A stretch of DNA of 25,896 bases from a virus. The translations under genes and the position numbers were made by a program. A model generated the notes under the pieces. It had not been told where the DNA came from. It ran no database searches and saw nothing but the letters and a program-made list of their open reading frames with translations. The stretch covers positions 1 to 25,896 of IMG/VR virus record IMGVR_UViG_3300005913_000079; one strand, given 5' to 3'. Every line of letters starts with the position of its first letter. Within the stretch, counting starts at the first letter, position 1. Of this stretch, positions 15,946 through 21,986 are shown one piece after another.

Positions 15946-16218
15946 ATGGTAAAACAATTTATAGAAAAATATGAGTTTTCAAACATAGAATTATTTAATA
16001 TAGCTTATAATTTACTTTTTAACGAAGATGGAGAACCTAATTTTTATTTTAGTAAACCTGTTTTTGTCAACATTAATTTAGACCAAAAAATTAACGTTGA
16101 TATGTCTTGGTGGATGGAAGTTAAAGAACACCCTAACGGATGGGCAGATTACGCTATAAATATAGACACGGAAGGGTTACATAGTTTTGGCATAAGCTAT
16201 TTAGAAAATAAAATATAA
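15946..16218 (+). CDS. small hypothetical protein (90 aa)
   Basis: A 90-residue acidic protein rich in aromatic residues (ELFNIAYNLLFNEDGEPNFYFSKP, DMSWWMEVKEHPNGWADYAINI). It has no signal peptide or membrane segment. No family is recognised. It sits 4 bp after the receptor-binding protein and 2 bp before a membrane protein gene, so it belongs to the same late operon. A fibre chaperone or small virion component is possible from position alone. Confidence 0.6.
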   Translation: MVKQFIEKYEFSNIELFNIAYNLLFNEDGEPNFYFSKPVFVNINLDQKINVDMSWWMEVKEHPNGWADYAINIDTEGLHSFGISYLENKI

Positions 16219-16220
16219 AC

Positions 16221-16754
16221 ATGCTATCAATACCGCACGCACTTACTGGTTTAGTTATTGTCAAAACCATAGAAATTCACGTACCAAATGCAGGTATCGA
16301 ATTTCTATGGCAAGACTTAACATTCTGGTTAATTGCAGCGCCTTTATCTTCTTTATCGCACAGATTACTAGATAACATAAATGAAAACGGTTTAAGCACA
16401 AAAGAGCAAACTAATTATGATGCTATACCTCATTTATTGCTGTATTCGTTAGCCATTTTCACAGGTAATTTAGAAGCATTTGCAAAAGGTAGTATTACAG
16501 GAAATTTTCCTGATATTGTCGATAAAAAAGGATACATCGCTATATTTTACAGGCGCATACCTAAATTAAAAATAGCAATCGATAAAATAATTGCTAAAAA
16601 CAATTGGGTAAGTAAAGCTGCAAAATACATGACTGAATTTAGTTATTATATGCATTCTAAAACACCGCCAATTATGAATCCATCACCAGTAACAACAAAA
16701 ATTATAGGAGTAGTTTCCGCAATTTTAATAGTAATAATTTTAATAAAAACATAA
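16221..16754 (+). CDS. membrane protein with conserved-looking His/Asp positions
   Basis: A 177-residue protein with two or three hydrophobic segments (about residues 28-45, 71-86 and a strong C-terminal anchor at ~158-176, KIIGVVSAILIVIILIKT). Histidines and acidic residues cluster at helix ends: IPHALTGL, LSSLSHRLLDNINENG, AIPHLLLYS and GNFPDIVDKK. This spacing loosely resembles small membrane metal-dependent hydrolases of the YdjM/phospholipase-C-like group, but the similarity is weak and I would not assign the function. It lies two genes upstream of the holin. A membrane-active accessory to lysis or a superinfection-exclusion protein are possibilities. Confidence 0.6.
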   Translation: MLSIPHALTGLVIVKTIEIHVPNAGIEFLWQDLTFWLIAAPLSSLSHRLLDNINENGLSTKEQTNYDAIPHLLLYSLAIFTGNLEAFAKGSITGNFPDIVDKKGYIAIFYRRIPKLKIAIDKIIAKNNWVSKAAKYMTEFSYYMHSKTPPIMNPSPVTTKIIGVVSAILIVIILIKT

Positions 16755-16764
16755 ATATTTAATC

Positions 16765-17043
16765 ATGGAAAAAAACTTAATTCAACACGATGCAGCAGCA
16801 AATCGCCAAGCTTTTGGCGCAAACGGATTTGATGATTTAACAGCGCAATCAACACTAAATACTGATAACAGGTACATAAGTCTAATAGCAGAGGGCGATA
16901 CTGTTTTTGCTTTCGAAAATGATTGCCCAAAAGGCATTCAAAATTCGGCATCATACTCCTTACCAGATGGCAGAGAGCGACATGGTTATTTTAAAAATAT
17001 AGATGTAGCAAGCGGTAAATTAACTGCTTATCATGCTGAATAA
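16765..17043 (+). CDS. small beta-rich structural protein (92 aa)
   Basis: A 92-residue protein whose second half (YISLIAEGDTVFAFENDCPKGIQNSASYSLPDGRERHGYFKNIDVASGKLTAYHA) has the strand-turn pattern of small beta-sandwich virion proteins common in Bacteroidota phages: a strand, a loop with L-P-x-G, then a G-x-F-x-x-I strand and a final S-G-K-L-x-A-Y strand. A capsid decoration, fibre-tip or collar function is possible but not determined. It precedes the holin by 16 bp. Confidence 0.65.
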   Translation: MEKNLIQHDAAANRQAFGANGFDDLTAQSTLNTDNRYISLIAEGDTVFAFENDCPKGIQNSASYSLPDGRERHGYFKNIDVASGKLTAYHAE

Positions 17044-17059
17044 TTTTTAAAAAAAAAAC

Positions 17060-17476
17060 ATGAAAACAAAACTACTAATTTCTGCATTCTCATTCGGAGC
17101 ATTAGCCTCCGAATGGCAAATAATGGTAATCGATGCTCAATATCAATTTTTAGCGATTCTATGTGTAGTTTTGTTAGATGCTGTTTTTGGTATTGCCAAG
17201 GCTTGGAAACTAGGGAATTTTGAAACAAAAAAAACTTTAAAGGCGGTTTTTATGCTGGTAGCATTTTGGGCTTTACTGGCAACGGTTTTGACTATAGAAT
17301 TAGGATTCCCTTTTGCTAGTTTTTTGTCAGAAGCTATTTTATTACCAATTTTATTATCACAATTAATTAAAATTTTAAAGAATATGCAACTGCTTGGGTT
17401 AATTCAGAATGATGTATTAACAAAAATTTTGTCAAAAATAGATAAACATAAAGAAGTAAATAATGTACAAACCTAA
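17060..17476 (+). CDS. holin
   Basis: A 138-residue holin, the protein that opens the inner membrane at the programmed time. It has hydrophobic segments at ~5-17, ~28-47, ~62-79 and ~84-104, and the phage-holin-family motif LLDAVFGIAKAWKLGNFETKKTLKAVFML (~38-66), where D-x-x-x-G-x-x-K-A-x-K and the basic stretch that follows are diagnostic. The tail is polar and helical. Its end overlaps the endolysin start by 14 nt, as expected for coupled lysis genes. Confidence 0.88.
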   Translation: MKTKLLISAFSFGALASEWQIMVIDAQYQFLAILCVVLLDAVFGIAKAWKLGNFETKKTLKAVFMLVAFWALLATVLTIELGFPFASFLSEAILLPILLSQLIKILKNMQLLGLIQNDVLTKILSKIDKHKEVNNVQT

Positions 17477-17897
17477 AAATTACAGCTTACAAGAATTAGC
17501 ACATCCGCAGATAATTGCAGCAATAGGAGAAAATAACACCTGGCGAAGATTAGATGCAGATGTTTTACGAGATTTGCAAACCATTAGAGATTTGTGGTTT
17601 TTAAAATATGGCTCTGGTATTTTTGTTAACCGAATAGAACTTGGTTTAGATTCAAGGGGTTTGCGCCCGCCTAATGATCCAGACGGCTCATTTTACTCAA
17701 CTCATAAACAAGGCAATACTTTTGATTTAGAGCCAGTAAATGGCTTATTTAAGCATTTATATGATTTTATAATTTTGTTAATCAAAGAAAATAAGCTGAT
17801 AAAAATTAATACTTTAGAGAATTTTGGAGACACCTTAAAATGGATTCATGCTGGTTACATGAATACAGAAGAAAAACCTTTGATAATTTATTTGTAA
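17463..17897 (+). CDS. endolysin, peptidase M15 (L-Ala-D-Glu or D-Ala-D-Ala type)
   Basis: A 144-residue zinc peptidase of the M15 family acting on peptidoglycan cross-bridges or stem peptides. The zinc signature is complete: His81 and Asp88 in STHKQGNTFDLEP (family pattern SxHxxGxAxD) and His129 in LKWIHAGY, with Arg67 in RGLRPP upstream and Glu120 as a candidate catalytic acid. No signal peptide is present, so export depends on the holin. It overlaps the holin by 14 nt and is followed one base later by the spanin-like gene, making a compact holin-endolysin-spanin cassette. Confidence 0.9.
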   Translation: MYKPKNYSLQELAHPQIIAAIGENNTWRRLDADVLRDLQTIRDLWFLKYGSGIFVNRIELGLDSRGLRPPNDPDGSFYSTHKQGNTFDLEPVNGLFKHLYDFIILLIKENKLIKINTLENFGDTLKWIHAGYMNTEEKPLIIYL

Positions 17898-17898
17898 A

Positions 17899-18351
17899 AT
17901 GAAAAAAGTAATCAAAATCTTACTAATTATTATTTTGTTTGGATGCAAATCTACCTCCGAAATAAAAAATAATAAGTTAGATGTGGTGAAAACCAAAACA
18001 GAAAGCACTTCAAAAAATATAGAACTGCAGCAATTAGAACTAGATTCTAATAAAATTACAATTCATGTTGCAGATCCTAAAATACCTGTTATAATTACAG
18101 ATAACAAAGGCAACAAAAAAACCTTTCAAAATGTTAAAAGTTTAACCATCAACAAAAAAAAGGAAACCAAAATAATTGAAAAATCAGCAGAAAAAAAAGA
18201 CCTCAAAGAAACTTTAGTTGACAAATCAATCATTAAAGAAGAAAAAGAGGTGGTTTCTGACGCCAATAATTTTAAAGGAATATTTATTGCCATTGCGTTC
18301 ATTTTTGGTTTTGCTTTGGTCGGTTATTTGGTATTTATATTTAAAAAATAG
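17899..18351 (+). CDS. probable unimolecular spanin (outer-membrane lipoprotein plus C-terminal TM)
   Basis: A 150-residue protein with an N-terminal lipoprotein signal (MKKVIKILLIIILFGC, lipobox LFGC, acylated Cys16), a charged, lysine/glutamate-rich periplasmic stretch (~17-124) and one C-terminal membrane helix (~126-148, GIFIAIAFIFGFALVGYLVFIFKK). This is the topology of a u-spanin such as T1 gp11: Cys anchored in the outer membrane, C-terminus in the inner membrane, fusing the two at the end of lysis. It is the last gene of the lysis cassette. Phe at position -2 of the lipobox is unusual for enterobacteria but acceptable in Bacteroidota. Confidence 0.8.
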   Translation: MKKVIKILLIIILFGCKSTSEIKNNKLDVVKTKTESTSKNIELQQLELDSNKITIHVADPKIPVIITDNKGNKKTFQNVKSLTINKKKETKIIEKSAEKKDLKETLVDKSIIKEEKEVVSDANNFKGIFIAIAFIFGFALVGYLVFIFKK

Positions 18352-18426
18352 TGACATAAAAAAGACAAAAATAAGTTAATAATAATTTAACATACTGTAT
18401 ATTAGGTAGTTATATATTTTATTATT

Positions 18427-18473
18427 CCTCCCTTCTAAGGAGGCTGTCGCAGGTTCGAATCCTGCAGGGCTCA
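18427..18473 (+). other. attP: attP core: 3' part of tRNA-Arg(UCU)
   Basis: The sequence folds as a perfect tRNA 3' part. Anticodon arm: CCTCC/GGAGG with 7-nt loop CTTCTAA, anticodon TCT at 18434-18436. Then a 5-nt variable loop. T arm: GCAGG-TTCGAAT-CCTGC. Then the 3' acceptor strand AGGGCTC and discriminator A. No CCA is encoded. The 5' half (acceptor 5' strand and D arm) is absent: upstream is AT-rich DNA. This is the identity block that a tRNA-targeting integrase leaves in the phage, so that integration rebuilds the host tRNA. The integrase begins 118 bp downstream. Confidence 0.92.
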
Positions 18474-18479
18474 CACCAA

Positions 18480-18505
18480 CCTCACTACTTGTAGTGGGGT
18501 TTTTT
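18480..18505 (+). terminator. intrinsic terminator directly after the attP core
   Basis: CCTCACTAC (18480-18488) pairs with GTAGTGGGG (18491-18499), one G-T wobble, followed by T6 (18500-18505). It probably derives from the host tRNA terminator carried with the core. It would also shield the integrase promoter from late lysis-operon transcription. Confidence 0.85.
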
Positions 18506-18526
18506 GTTCCTTATTATTTTCTTAAC

Positions 18527-18559
18527 TTGTCTGTATTTGTCTGTATTTGTCTATATTTG
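18527..18559 (+). promoter_or_regulatory. integrase promoter overlapping three 10-bp tandem repeats
   Basis: A Bacteroidota -7 element TATATTTG (18552-18559, consensus TAnnTTTG) has TTG at 18527-18529, 22 bp upstream, inside the 17-23 bp range described for flavobacteria. The same stretch consists of three tandem 10-mers, TGTCTGTATT, TGTCTGTATT, TGTCTATATT (18528-18557), one per helical turn, as expected for integrase arm-type sites or an autoregulatory operator. Confidence 0.65.
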
Positions 18560-18590
18560 ATTCAAAAACGTGACAAAAAAAAGACAATCT

Positions 18591-19778
18591 ATGAGGTATA
18601 AATTAAGATTAGATGCTAGAATTAATCAAAAAAGAAAGAACGGATATCCGGTTTCTGTTTTCTTGTCTGATAAAGGTGGTGTAAAAAAAGTGAATTTAGG
18701 TTTGTTTTTTGAGAAAAAAGAATGGAACTTTAAAACGCAAATGCCGAAAACCGATAAAAAATTATTTATTATTATTCTGAAAAAAAGACAGATTTTAGAA
18801 AATATTTTGATTGATATTGTATCAGGTGAAAAATATAATTTGGAGCGCGTGAAAAATATTTTGCTAAATGAGGTTGAAACCATAAATACAAATTCTTTTT
18901 TTGAGTTCTATTTGCAGTTTAATGCCGAAAAACACAAAGCAGGCAAAATTGCAACTGCAAAAAGCTATGAGAATGCCTATAATATTTTAAAAGTCTTTAG
19001 AGACGATGTTTTGTTTGATGAAATAAACTATAATTTATTAAATGACTTTAAAAATTGGCGCGTACAAATTGGTAATTCAAAATCTACAGTGCACACTTAT
19101 TTAAGAAAATACAGAGCGGTTTACAATGAAGCCTGCAGAAGAAATTTTACTACAGATTCAAAGCCTTTCGAGGGTGTTTTTAAAAATATAACAGTAAAAG
19201 CAAACAGGACCAAAAAAAGGAACCTGACAAAAGAAGCTATAAAAAAACTCGAAGGGGTTTCTGGCTTAACCATGTATCATCAGCGAGCCGTAGATTTATT
19301 TTTGCTAATGTTTTACTTTGGTGGCCAAGATTTGAAAGATATCTACTATTTAGAGCATCAACAAATAAATAAAAACAGAGTTTATTTTATGCGTGGCAAA
19401 TTGTCTGGCAATGGGTACCAATTTGATTTGCAAATTACAGATAAAGCGCAAAAAATTATAAATAAGTACCAGGTAACGGGTAAATTTGTGTTTCCATGGA
19501 GAAAAGATTTTGATGGTTACAAAAGTTTTCGCGACAATTTAAGGCGTTCTTTAGATTTGGTGCAAACTTTAACAGCTATCGAGGTGCAGCCATTGGGCGG
19601 TAAAATTCGTATAAAAGTAGCTCGGCACACTTTTGCAAATATTGGTAAACAGCTTTATTTAGATACCGATTTGCTGCGCGAATTAATGGGACATGAACGT
19701 AATGATGTGGATACGATTTACAAAGATCGTTTTCCAGAGGCGGTGCGGGATGAAGCGCATTTAAAAATTATTCAATAA
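18591..19778 (+). CDS. int: phage integrase (tyrosine recombinase, Bacteroidota/IntDOT-like type)
   Basis: A 395-residue integrase: arm-binding domain (~1-95, with NGYPVSVFLSDKGGVKKVNLGLFFEKKEWN), SAM-like core-binding domain (~103-200, FFEFYLQFNAEKHKAGKIATAKSYENAYNIL) and catalytic domain (~212-385). Lys270 (MRGKLSG), Arg345-His346 (VARHTFA), His368 (MGHERN) and the nucleophile Tyr377 (TIYKDRF) are visible. The usual Arg I position reads FYFGGQDLKDI with no arginine, and the HxxR histidine is Lys342; both are seen in IntDOT-like enzymes. A GTG at 18570 would add 7 residues, but it lies only ~11 bp after the -7 element, so ATG 18591 is preferred. It acts at the adjacent attP to insert into tRNA-Arg. 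Confidence 0.92.
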   Translation: MRYKLRLDARINQKRKNGYPVSVFLSDKGGVKKVNLGLFFEKKEWNFKTQMPKTDKKLFIIILKKRQILENILIDIVSGEKYNLERVKNILLNEVETINTNSFFEFYLQFNAEKHKAGKIATAKSYENAYNILKVFRDDVLFDEINYNLLNDFKNWRVQIGNSKSTVHTYLRKYRAVYNEACRRNFTTDSKPFEGVFKNITVKANRTKKRNLTKEAIKKLEGVSGLTMYHQRAVDLFLLMFYFGGQDLKDIYYLEHQQINKNRVYFMRGKLSGNGYQFDLQITDKAQKIINKYQVTGKFVFPWRKDFDGYKSFRDNLRRSLDLVQTLTAIEVQPLGGKIRIKVARHTFANIGKQLYLDTDLLRELMGHERNDVDTIYKDRFPEAVRDEAHLKIIQ

Positions 19779-20300
19779 TTACCAATCTTCTGTAATTTTT
19801 TCTTTAAAGATAAATTTACTGCTTAAAATAGAATCTAAACTTTTTAAAACTTTGTTTGTAGAATTGTTGTTTTTTATTTTATTTCTTCTAATCGCTTGAT
19901 CTTCTAACTTGTAATTCTGTTTTTTTTCAACGCCATATATGGCAATTGTAGGACCATCAAAAATAACTTCTTTAGCGGTTACTCTTATCTTATCTTCTTT
20001 TATATCAATTGTTAAAAATGCATCAAAACCAAAACTTGCATAATAAGGTGAGAATTTTACTACAGATTTAGAGTATTTATTGGTTCTGCCAAAAATTTTA
20101 CTTTCTTTGAAATTTAATTTAGAAGTAAATTCGTTAATTTTTAATTGTGCTATTAATTTATTGGTATTTTCTTTTGTTTCAAAAACTTTTTGCCATACAA
20201 TACTGCCTGCATCAACTTTAAAATTATATAAAGTGTCTACAGATCGTTGACTAAATAATGAGCTTGTTAGTAGTAAAAATATAATTGTTAACTTTTTCAT
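19779..20300 (-). CDS. exported protein, DUF4468-like (possible lysogenic-conversion gene)
   Basis: A 173-residue protein with a clear signal peptide (MKKLTIIFLLLTSSLFSQ, cleavage near 18) and then IVWQKVFETKENTNKLIAQLKINEF, which resembles the start of DUF4468-type Bacteroidota secreted domains, followed by beta-rich FDAFLTIDIKEDKIRVTAKEV and a polar C-terminus. It points away from the early operon and meets the integrase tail to tail with no gap (integrase stop at 19776-19778, its stop at 19779). Sharing the repressor's strand, it may be expressed in the lysogen and alter the envelope of the host. That role is inference; the signal peptide and fold pattern are visible. Confidence 0.7.
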   Translation of the reverse strand: MKKLTIIFLLLTSSLFSQRSVDTLYNFKVDAGSIVWQKVFETKENTNKLIAQLKINEFTSKLNFKESKIFGRTNKYSKSVVKFSPYYASFGFDAFLTIDIKEDKIRVTAKEVIFDGPTIAIYGVEKKQNYKLEDQAIRRNKIKNNNSTNKVLKSLDSILSSKFIFKEKITEDW

Positions 20301-20365
20301 AATTTTATTTTAAGGACAAAAATAATATTTATTTATTAATAATTTCCCTTATTAAAATAAAGAAA

Positions 20366-20494
20366 ATGCCAAGAAAATTGCTAAAAGACTTGTTATTGTA
20401 TAAAATGCATAAAAATTTGTATTCTAACCAAGATAAATTATTGATATTAAAGTCTATTCAAAAAGATTTTAACAAACGAAAATTGATGGATTAA
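20366..20494 (+). CDS. possible very small basic protein (42 aa)
   Basis: An ATG at 20366 after an A-rich leader opens 42 codons (MPRKLLKDLLLYKMHKNLYS...FNKRKLMD) to TAA at 20492-20494, one base before the end of the oppositely oriented repressor. The peptide is basic and amphipathic helical. It would be the only + strand gene between integrase and operator, and it is divergent from the exported-protein gene. Length and composition make it uncertain; it could be a chance frame. Confidence 0.35.
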   Translation: MPRKLLKDLLLYKMHKNLYSNQDKLLILKSIQKDFNKRKLMD

Positions 20495-20495
20495 A

Positions 20496-20909
20496 TTACT
20501 TTAAAGTAGCTTTTTTAATTTCTTCTTTTAAATCATTTTCTAGTAAAAAATCTTGGATTAATTGCAGACTTTCTGTGTTGTCTAATAAATGGGTGTAAAT
20601 CAGATTTAGTTTATCGTCAATTTTTAAATTTTTAAAATCTTTTTTATAAATTAAAGGGTTTTCTTTTAATTTTTCTACTGTAAACTGTTCTGGTAATTGG
20701 TAATTTCCTTTCGTGACTCCAATTGAAGTTTCTATATACTCTAAAATAATATTTAGAGTTTTGTTTCTTGGTGAAATATTGTCATCATTTAGAATATTAT
20801 AAGCTGTTTTATTACTTACTGTTGTGTTTTCACCTATTTGATATGCTGAAATATCATGATCTTTTGCTAATTTTCTAATAATTTCAATCTTTTCTTTATT
20901 GGTTAACAT
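20496..20909 (-). CDS. phage repressor-like HTH protein
   Basis: A 137-residue protein with an N-terminal XRE-type helix-turn-helix (about residues 5-50: KIEIIRKLAKDHDISAYQIGENTTVSNKTAYNILND), then ~85 residues of acidic helices with no peptidase domain, so it is not a LexA/CI-type self-cleaving repressor. It is transcribed divergently from the early operon and its start faces the paired palindromes at 20945-20977. That arrangement is the usual one for the lysogeny repressor. Induction must then come by a route other than RecA-stimulated autocleavage, such as an antirepressor. Confidence 0.82.
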   Translation of the reverse strand: MLTNKEKIEIIRKLAKDHDISAYQIGENTTVSNKTAYNILNDDNISPRNKTLNIILEYIETSIGVTKGNYQLPEQFTVEKLKENPLIYKKDFKNLKIDDKLNLIYTHLLDNTESLQLIQDFLLENDLKEEIKKATLK

Positions 20910-20944
20910 ATTGGTTTGCAGTTTAATATAAAATATTTTTAAAT

Positions 20945-20980
20945 ATTACTAGTAATTACATGTAAATTACTAGTAATTAC
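20945..20980. promoter_or_regulatory. repressor operators: two ATTACTAGTAAT palindromes plus a central dyad
   Basis: ATTACTAGTAAT is a perfect 12-bp palindrome at 20945-20956 and again at 20966-20977, centres 21 bp (two turns) apart. Between them TTACATGTAA (20956-20965) is a third dyad. The 15-mer ATTACTAGTAATTAC is an exact direct repeat (20945-20959, 20966-20980). The block lies between the repressor and the first rightward gene, just upstream of a TATATTTG element, so repressor bound here would block rightward transcription. Confidence 0.88.
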
Positions 20981-20982
20981 TA

Positions 20983-20990
20983 TATATTTG
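20983..20990 (+). promoter_or_regulatory. -7 element of the rightward early promoter
   Basis: TATATTTG matches the Bacteroidota TAnnTTTG element exactly and directly abuts the operators. No good TTG is found 17-23 bp upstream, so the -33 half is unclear or activator dependent. Transcription would start near 20997, at the base of the leader hairpin. Confidence 0.6.
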
Positions 20991-20996
20991 TAACAT

Positions 20997-21046
20997 GGTT
21001 ATCTCAACCTAATGCAAAGTTAATAACTAATTGGGTTAAGATAACC
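20997..21046 (+). promoter_or_regulatory. long leader hairpin of the early operon
   Basis: GGTTATCTCAACCTAAT (20997-21013) pairs with ATTGGGTTAAGATAACC (21030-21046): 16 of 17 positions pair, with one G-U and one C-A mismatch, and a 16-nt loop. It occupies the 5' leader between the -7 element and the ATG at 21072. It could be an RNA control element or, as DNA, a widely spaced pair of sites for a second regulator. Confidence 0.7.
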
Positions 21047-21071
21047 AAACAAATCAAATTATACTATAAAA

Positions 21072-21299
21072 ATGGTAGAAAAAAAATTACAAGGAAGCAG
21101 AGAGTTGAAAAGAAGTTTGCCATATGGAGCACTTAAAAAAATTGGAATCACTTTCGGAAATAGTGAGACTTGGGTAAATGATGTAATTTCTGGTAGAAAA
21201 AAAGGAAATCTTTTAATTTTGGAGTGTGCAGAAAAAATATCTCACTTACATGAATTAGAACTTGAAAAGCAAACCGAAATTTTAAATCAATATTTATAA
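21072..21299 (+). CDS. small DNA-binding protein, Cro-like position
   Basis: A 75-residue basic protein, first gene of the rightward operon. Residues ~15-47 (LPYGALKKIGITFGNSETWVNDVISGRKKG) have the order of an HTH with the recognition helix at SETWVNDVISG, where W-V-x-x-V-x-x-G-R resembles the end of XRE-type motifs. The C-terminus is a charged helix. Position immediately after the operator and leader suggests a Cro-type antagonist of the repressor at 20496-20909. That function is inferred from location. Confidence 0.72.
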   Translation: MVEKKLQGSRELKRSLPYGALKKIGITFGNSETWVNDVISGRKKGNLLILECAEKISHLHELELEKQTEILNQYL

Positions 21300-21309
21300 G
21301 CAACTGTTA

Positions 21310-21504
21310 ATGAATTTACAAAATGCAAAAGAGTGTTTAATTATTCATTATTACGTTTCAGAAAATAAAATAGAAATTGAAATATCGGAAATATTGGAAA
21401 TTACAGAAAAACGAGTTATTCAAATTTTAACAAAACACAAAATTTATGATAAATGCGACCCTAACAACACGAGAGTATCAAATTGCAGGATTAATTGCGA
21501 GTGA
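21310..21504 (+). CDS. small HTH-like protein (64 aa)
   Basis: A 64-residue protein with a helix-turn-helix-like stretch at ~17-45 (ENKIEIEISEILEITEKRVIQILTKHKI): helix, turn at EITE, recognition-like helix. The C-terminal 20 residues overlap the next gene by 59 nt in another frame and are unlike a folded segment (DPNNTRVSNCRINCE). The overlap is unusual; either the end of this protein is non-essential or the frame is a near-chance extension. No family is recognised. Confidence 0.5.
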   Translation: MNLQNAKECLIIHYYVSENKIEIEISEILEITEKRVIQILTKHKIYDKCDPNNTRVSNCRINCE

Positions 21505-21784
21505 TTTATCGCAAAAAATGATAGCAGACCAATTGTGTTTATCGCCCGGAACGGTGCACAAACATAATGCGAATATTCGTAAAAAATGGAGCGTGAAAAC
21601 TTCAGTAGGCATCGCAGTAAAATATTTGCAAACATTAGAGCATCCGAACAAATTTTTATTAGCTAGTTTATTTATAATAATTCAAAGCTCAATAATTGTA
21701 TCTATAGATGATTATGATGTTAGAAAAGTTAGAACGGCCAAAAAAATTGTAAAAACAAACTATAAATTAAAGAATCATGTATAA
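21446..21784 (+). CDS. LuxR/GerE-type HTH protein with C-terminal membrane segment
   Basis: A 112-residue protein. Residues 5-62 are a complete GerE helix-turn-helix: LTTREYQIAGLIASDLSQKMIADQLCLSPGTVHKHNANIRKKWSVKTSVGIAVKYL, with the TxRE start, the IA-x-x-L-x-x-S-x-x-T-V-x-x-H recognition region, and I-R-K-K-W. It has no receiver or ligand domain. Residues 69-87 (KFLLASLFIIIQSSIIVSI) are hydrophobic enough to span a membrane, followed by a basic tail. A regulator tethered to the membrane with the HTH inside is the simplest reading. It overlaps the next gene by 8 nt. Confidence 0.8.
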   Translation: MINATLTTREYQIAGLIASDLSQKMIADQLCLSPGTVHKHNANIRKKWSVKTSVGIAVKYLQTLEHPNKFLLASLFIIIQSSIIVSIDDYDVRKVRTAKKIVKTNYKLKNHV

Positions 21785-21986
21785 AGTTCAGCATCAGCGT
21801 AACGCAATATTAAACGATTTTAATTGTATGGGCTTCTGGGGGGTCGCCGCCTTTTATAACGTTTGCAAAAGTATCGATGTTACGTTGTCTGTATTTTCTT
21901 TGATTGAGTTTTATAACGGCTCTAAAATATGTGAAGTTTTAGCCAACAAATTAGAAACTATTATTGAAATTTTAAGATATGAATAG
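21777..21986 (+). CDS. small hypothetical protein (69 aa)
   Basis: A 69-residue protein with three cysteines (NCMGF, YNVCK, SKICE) and a hydrophobic middle (GFWGVAAFYNVCKSIDVTLSVFSLIEFY). No family is recognised. It overlaps both neighbours by 8 nt (ATG in the tail of the LuxR-type gene, its stop in the start of the next), so it is very likely translated. It could be a small antirepressor or host-takeover protein. Confidence 0.65.
   Translation: MYKVQHQRNAILNDFNCMGFWGVAAFYNVCKSIDVTLSVFSLIEFYNGSKICEVLANKLETIIEILRYE

Noticed and set aside
18427-18473. A functional tRNA gene
   Set aside because: Only the anticodon arm, variable loop, T arm and 3' acceptor strand exist. D arm and 5' acceptor strand are missing upstream.
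18480-18590. Late-gene cos or pac site
   Set aside because: The repeats here are best explained by integrase. A cos site would be expected near HNH and terminase at the window end, and none could be recognised.
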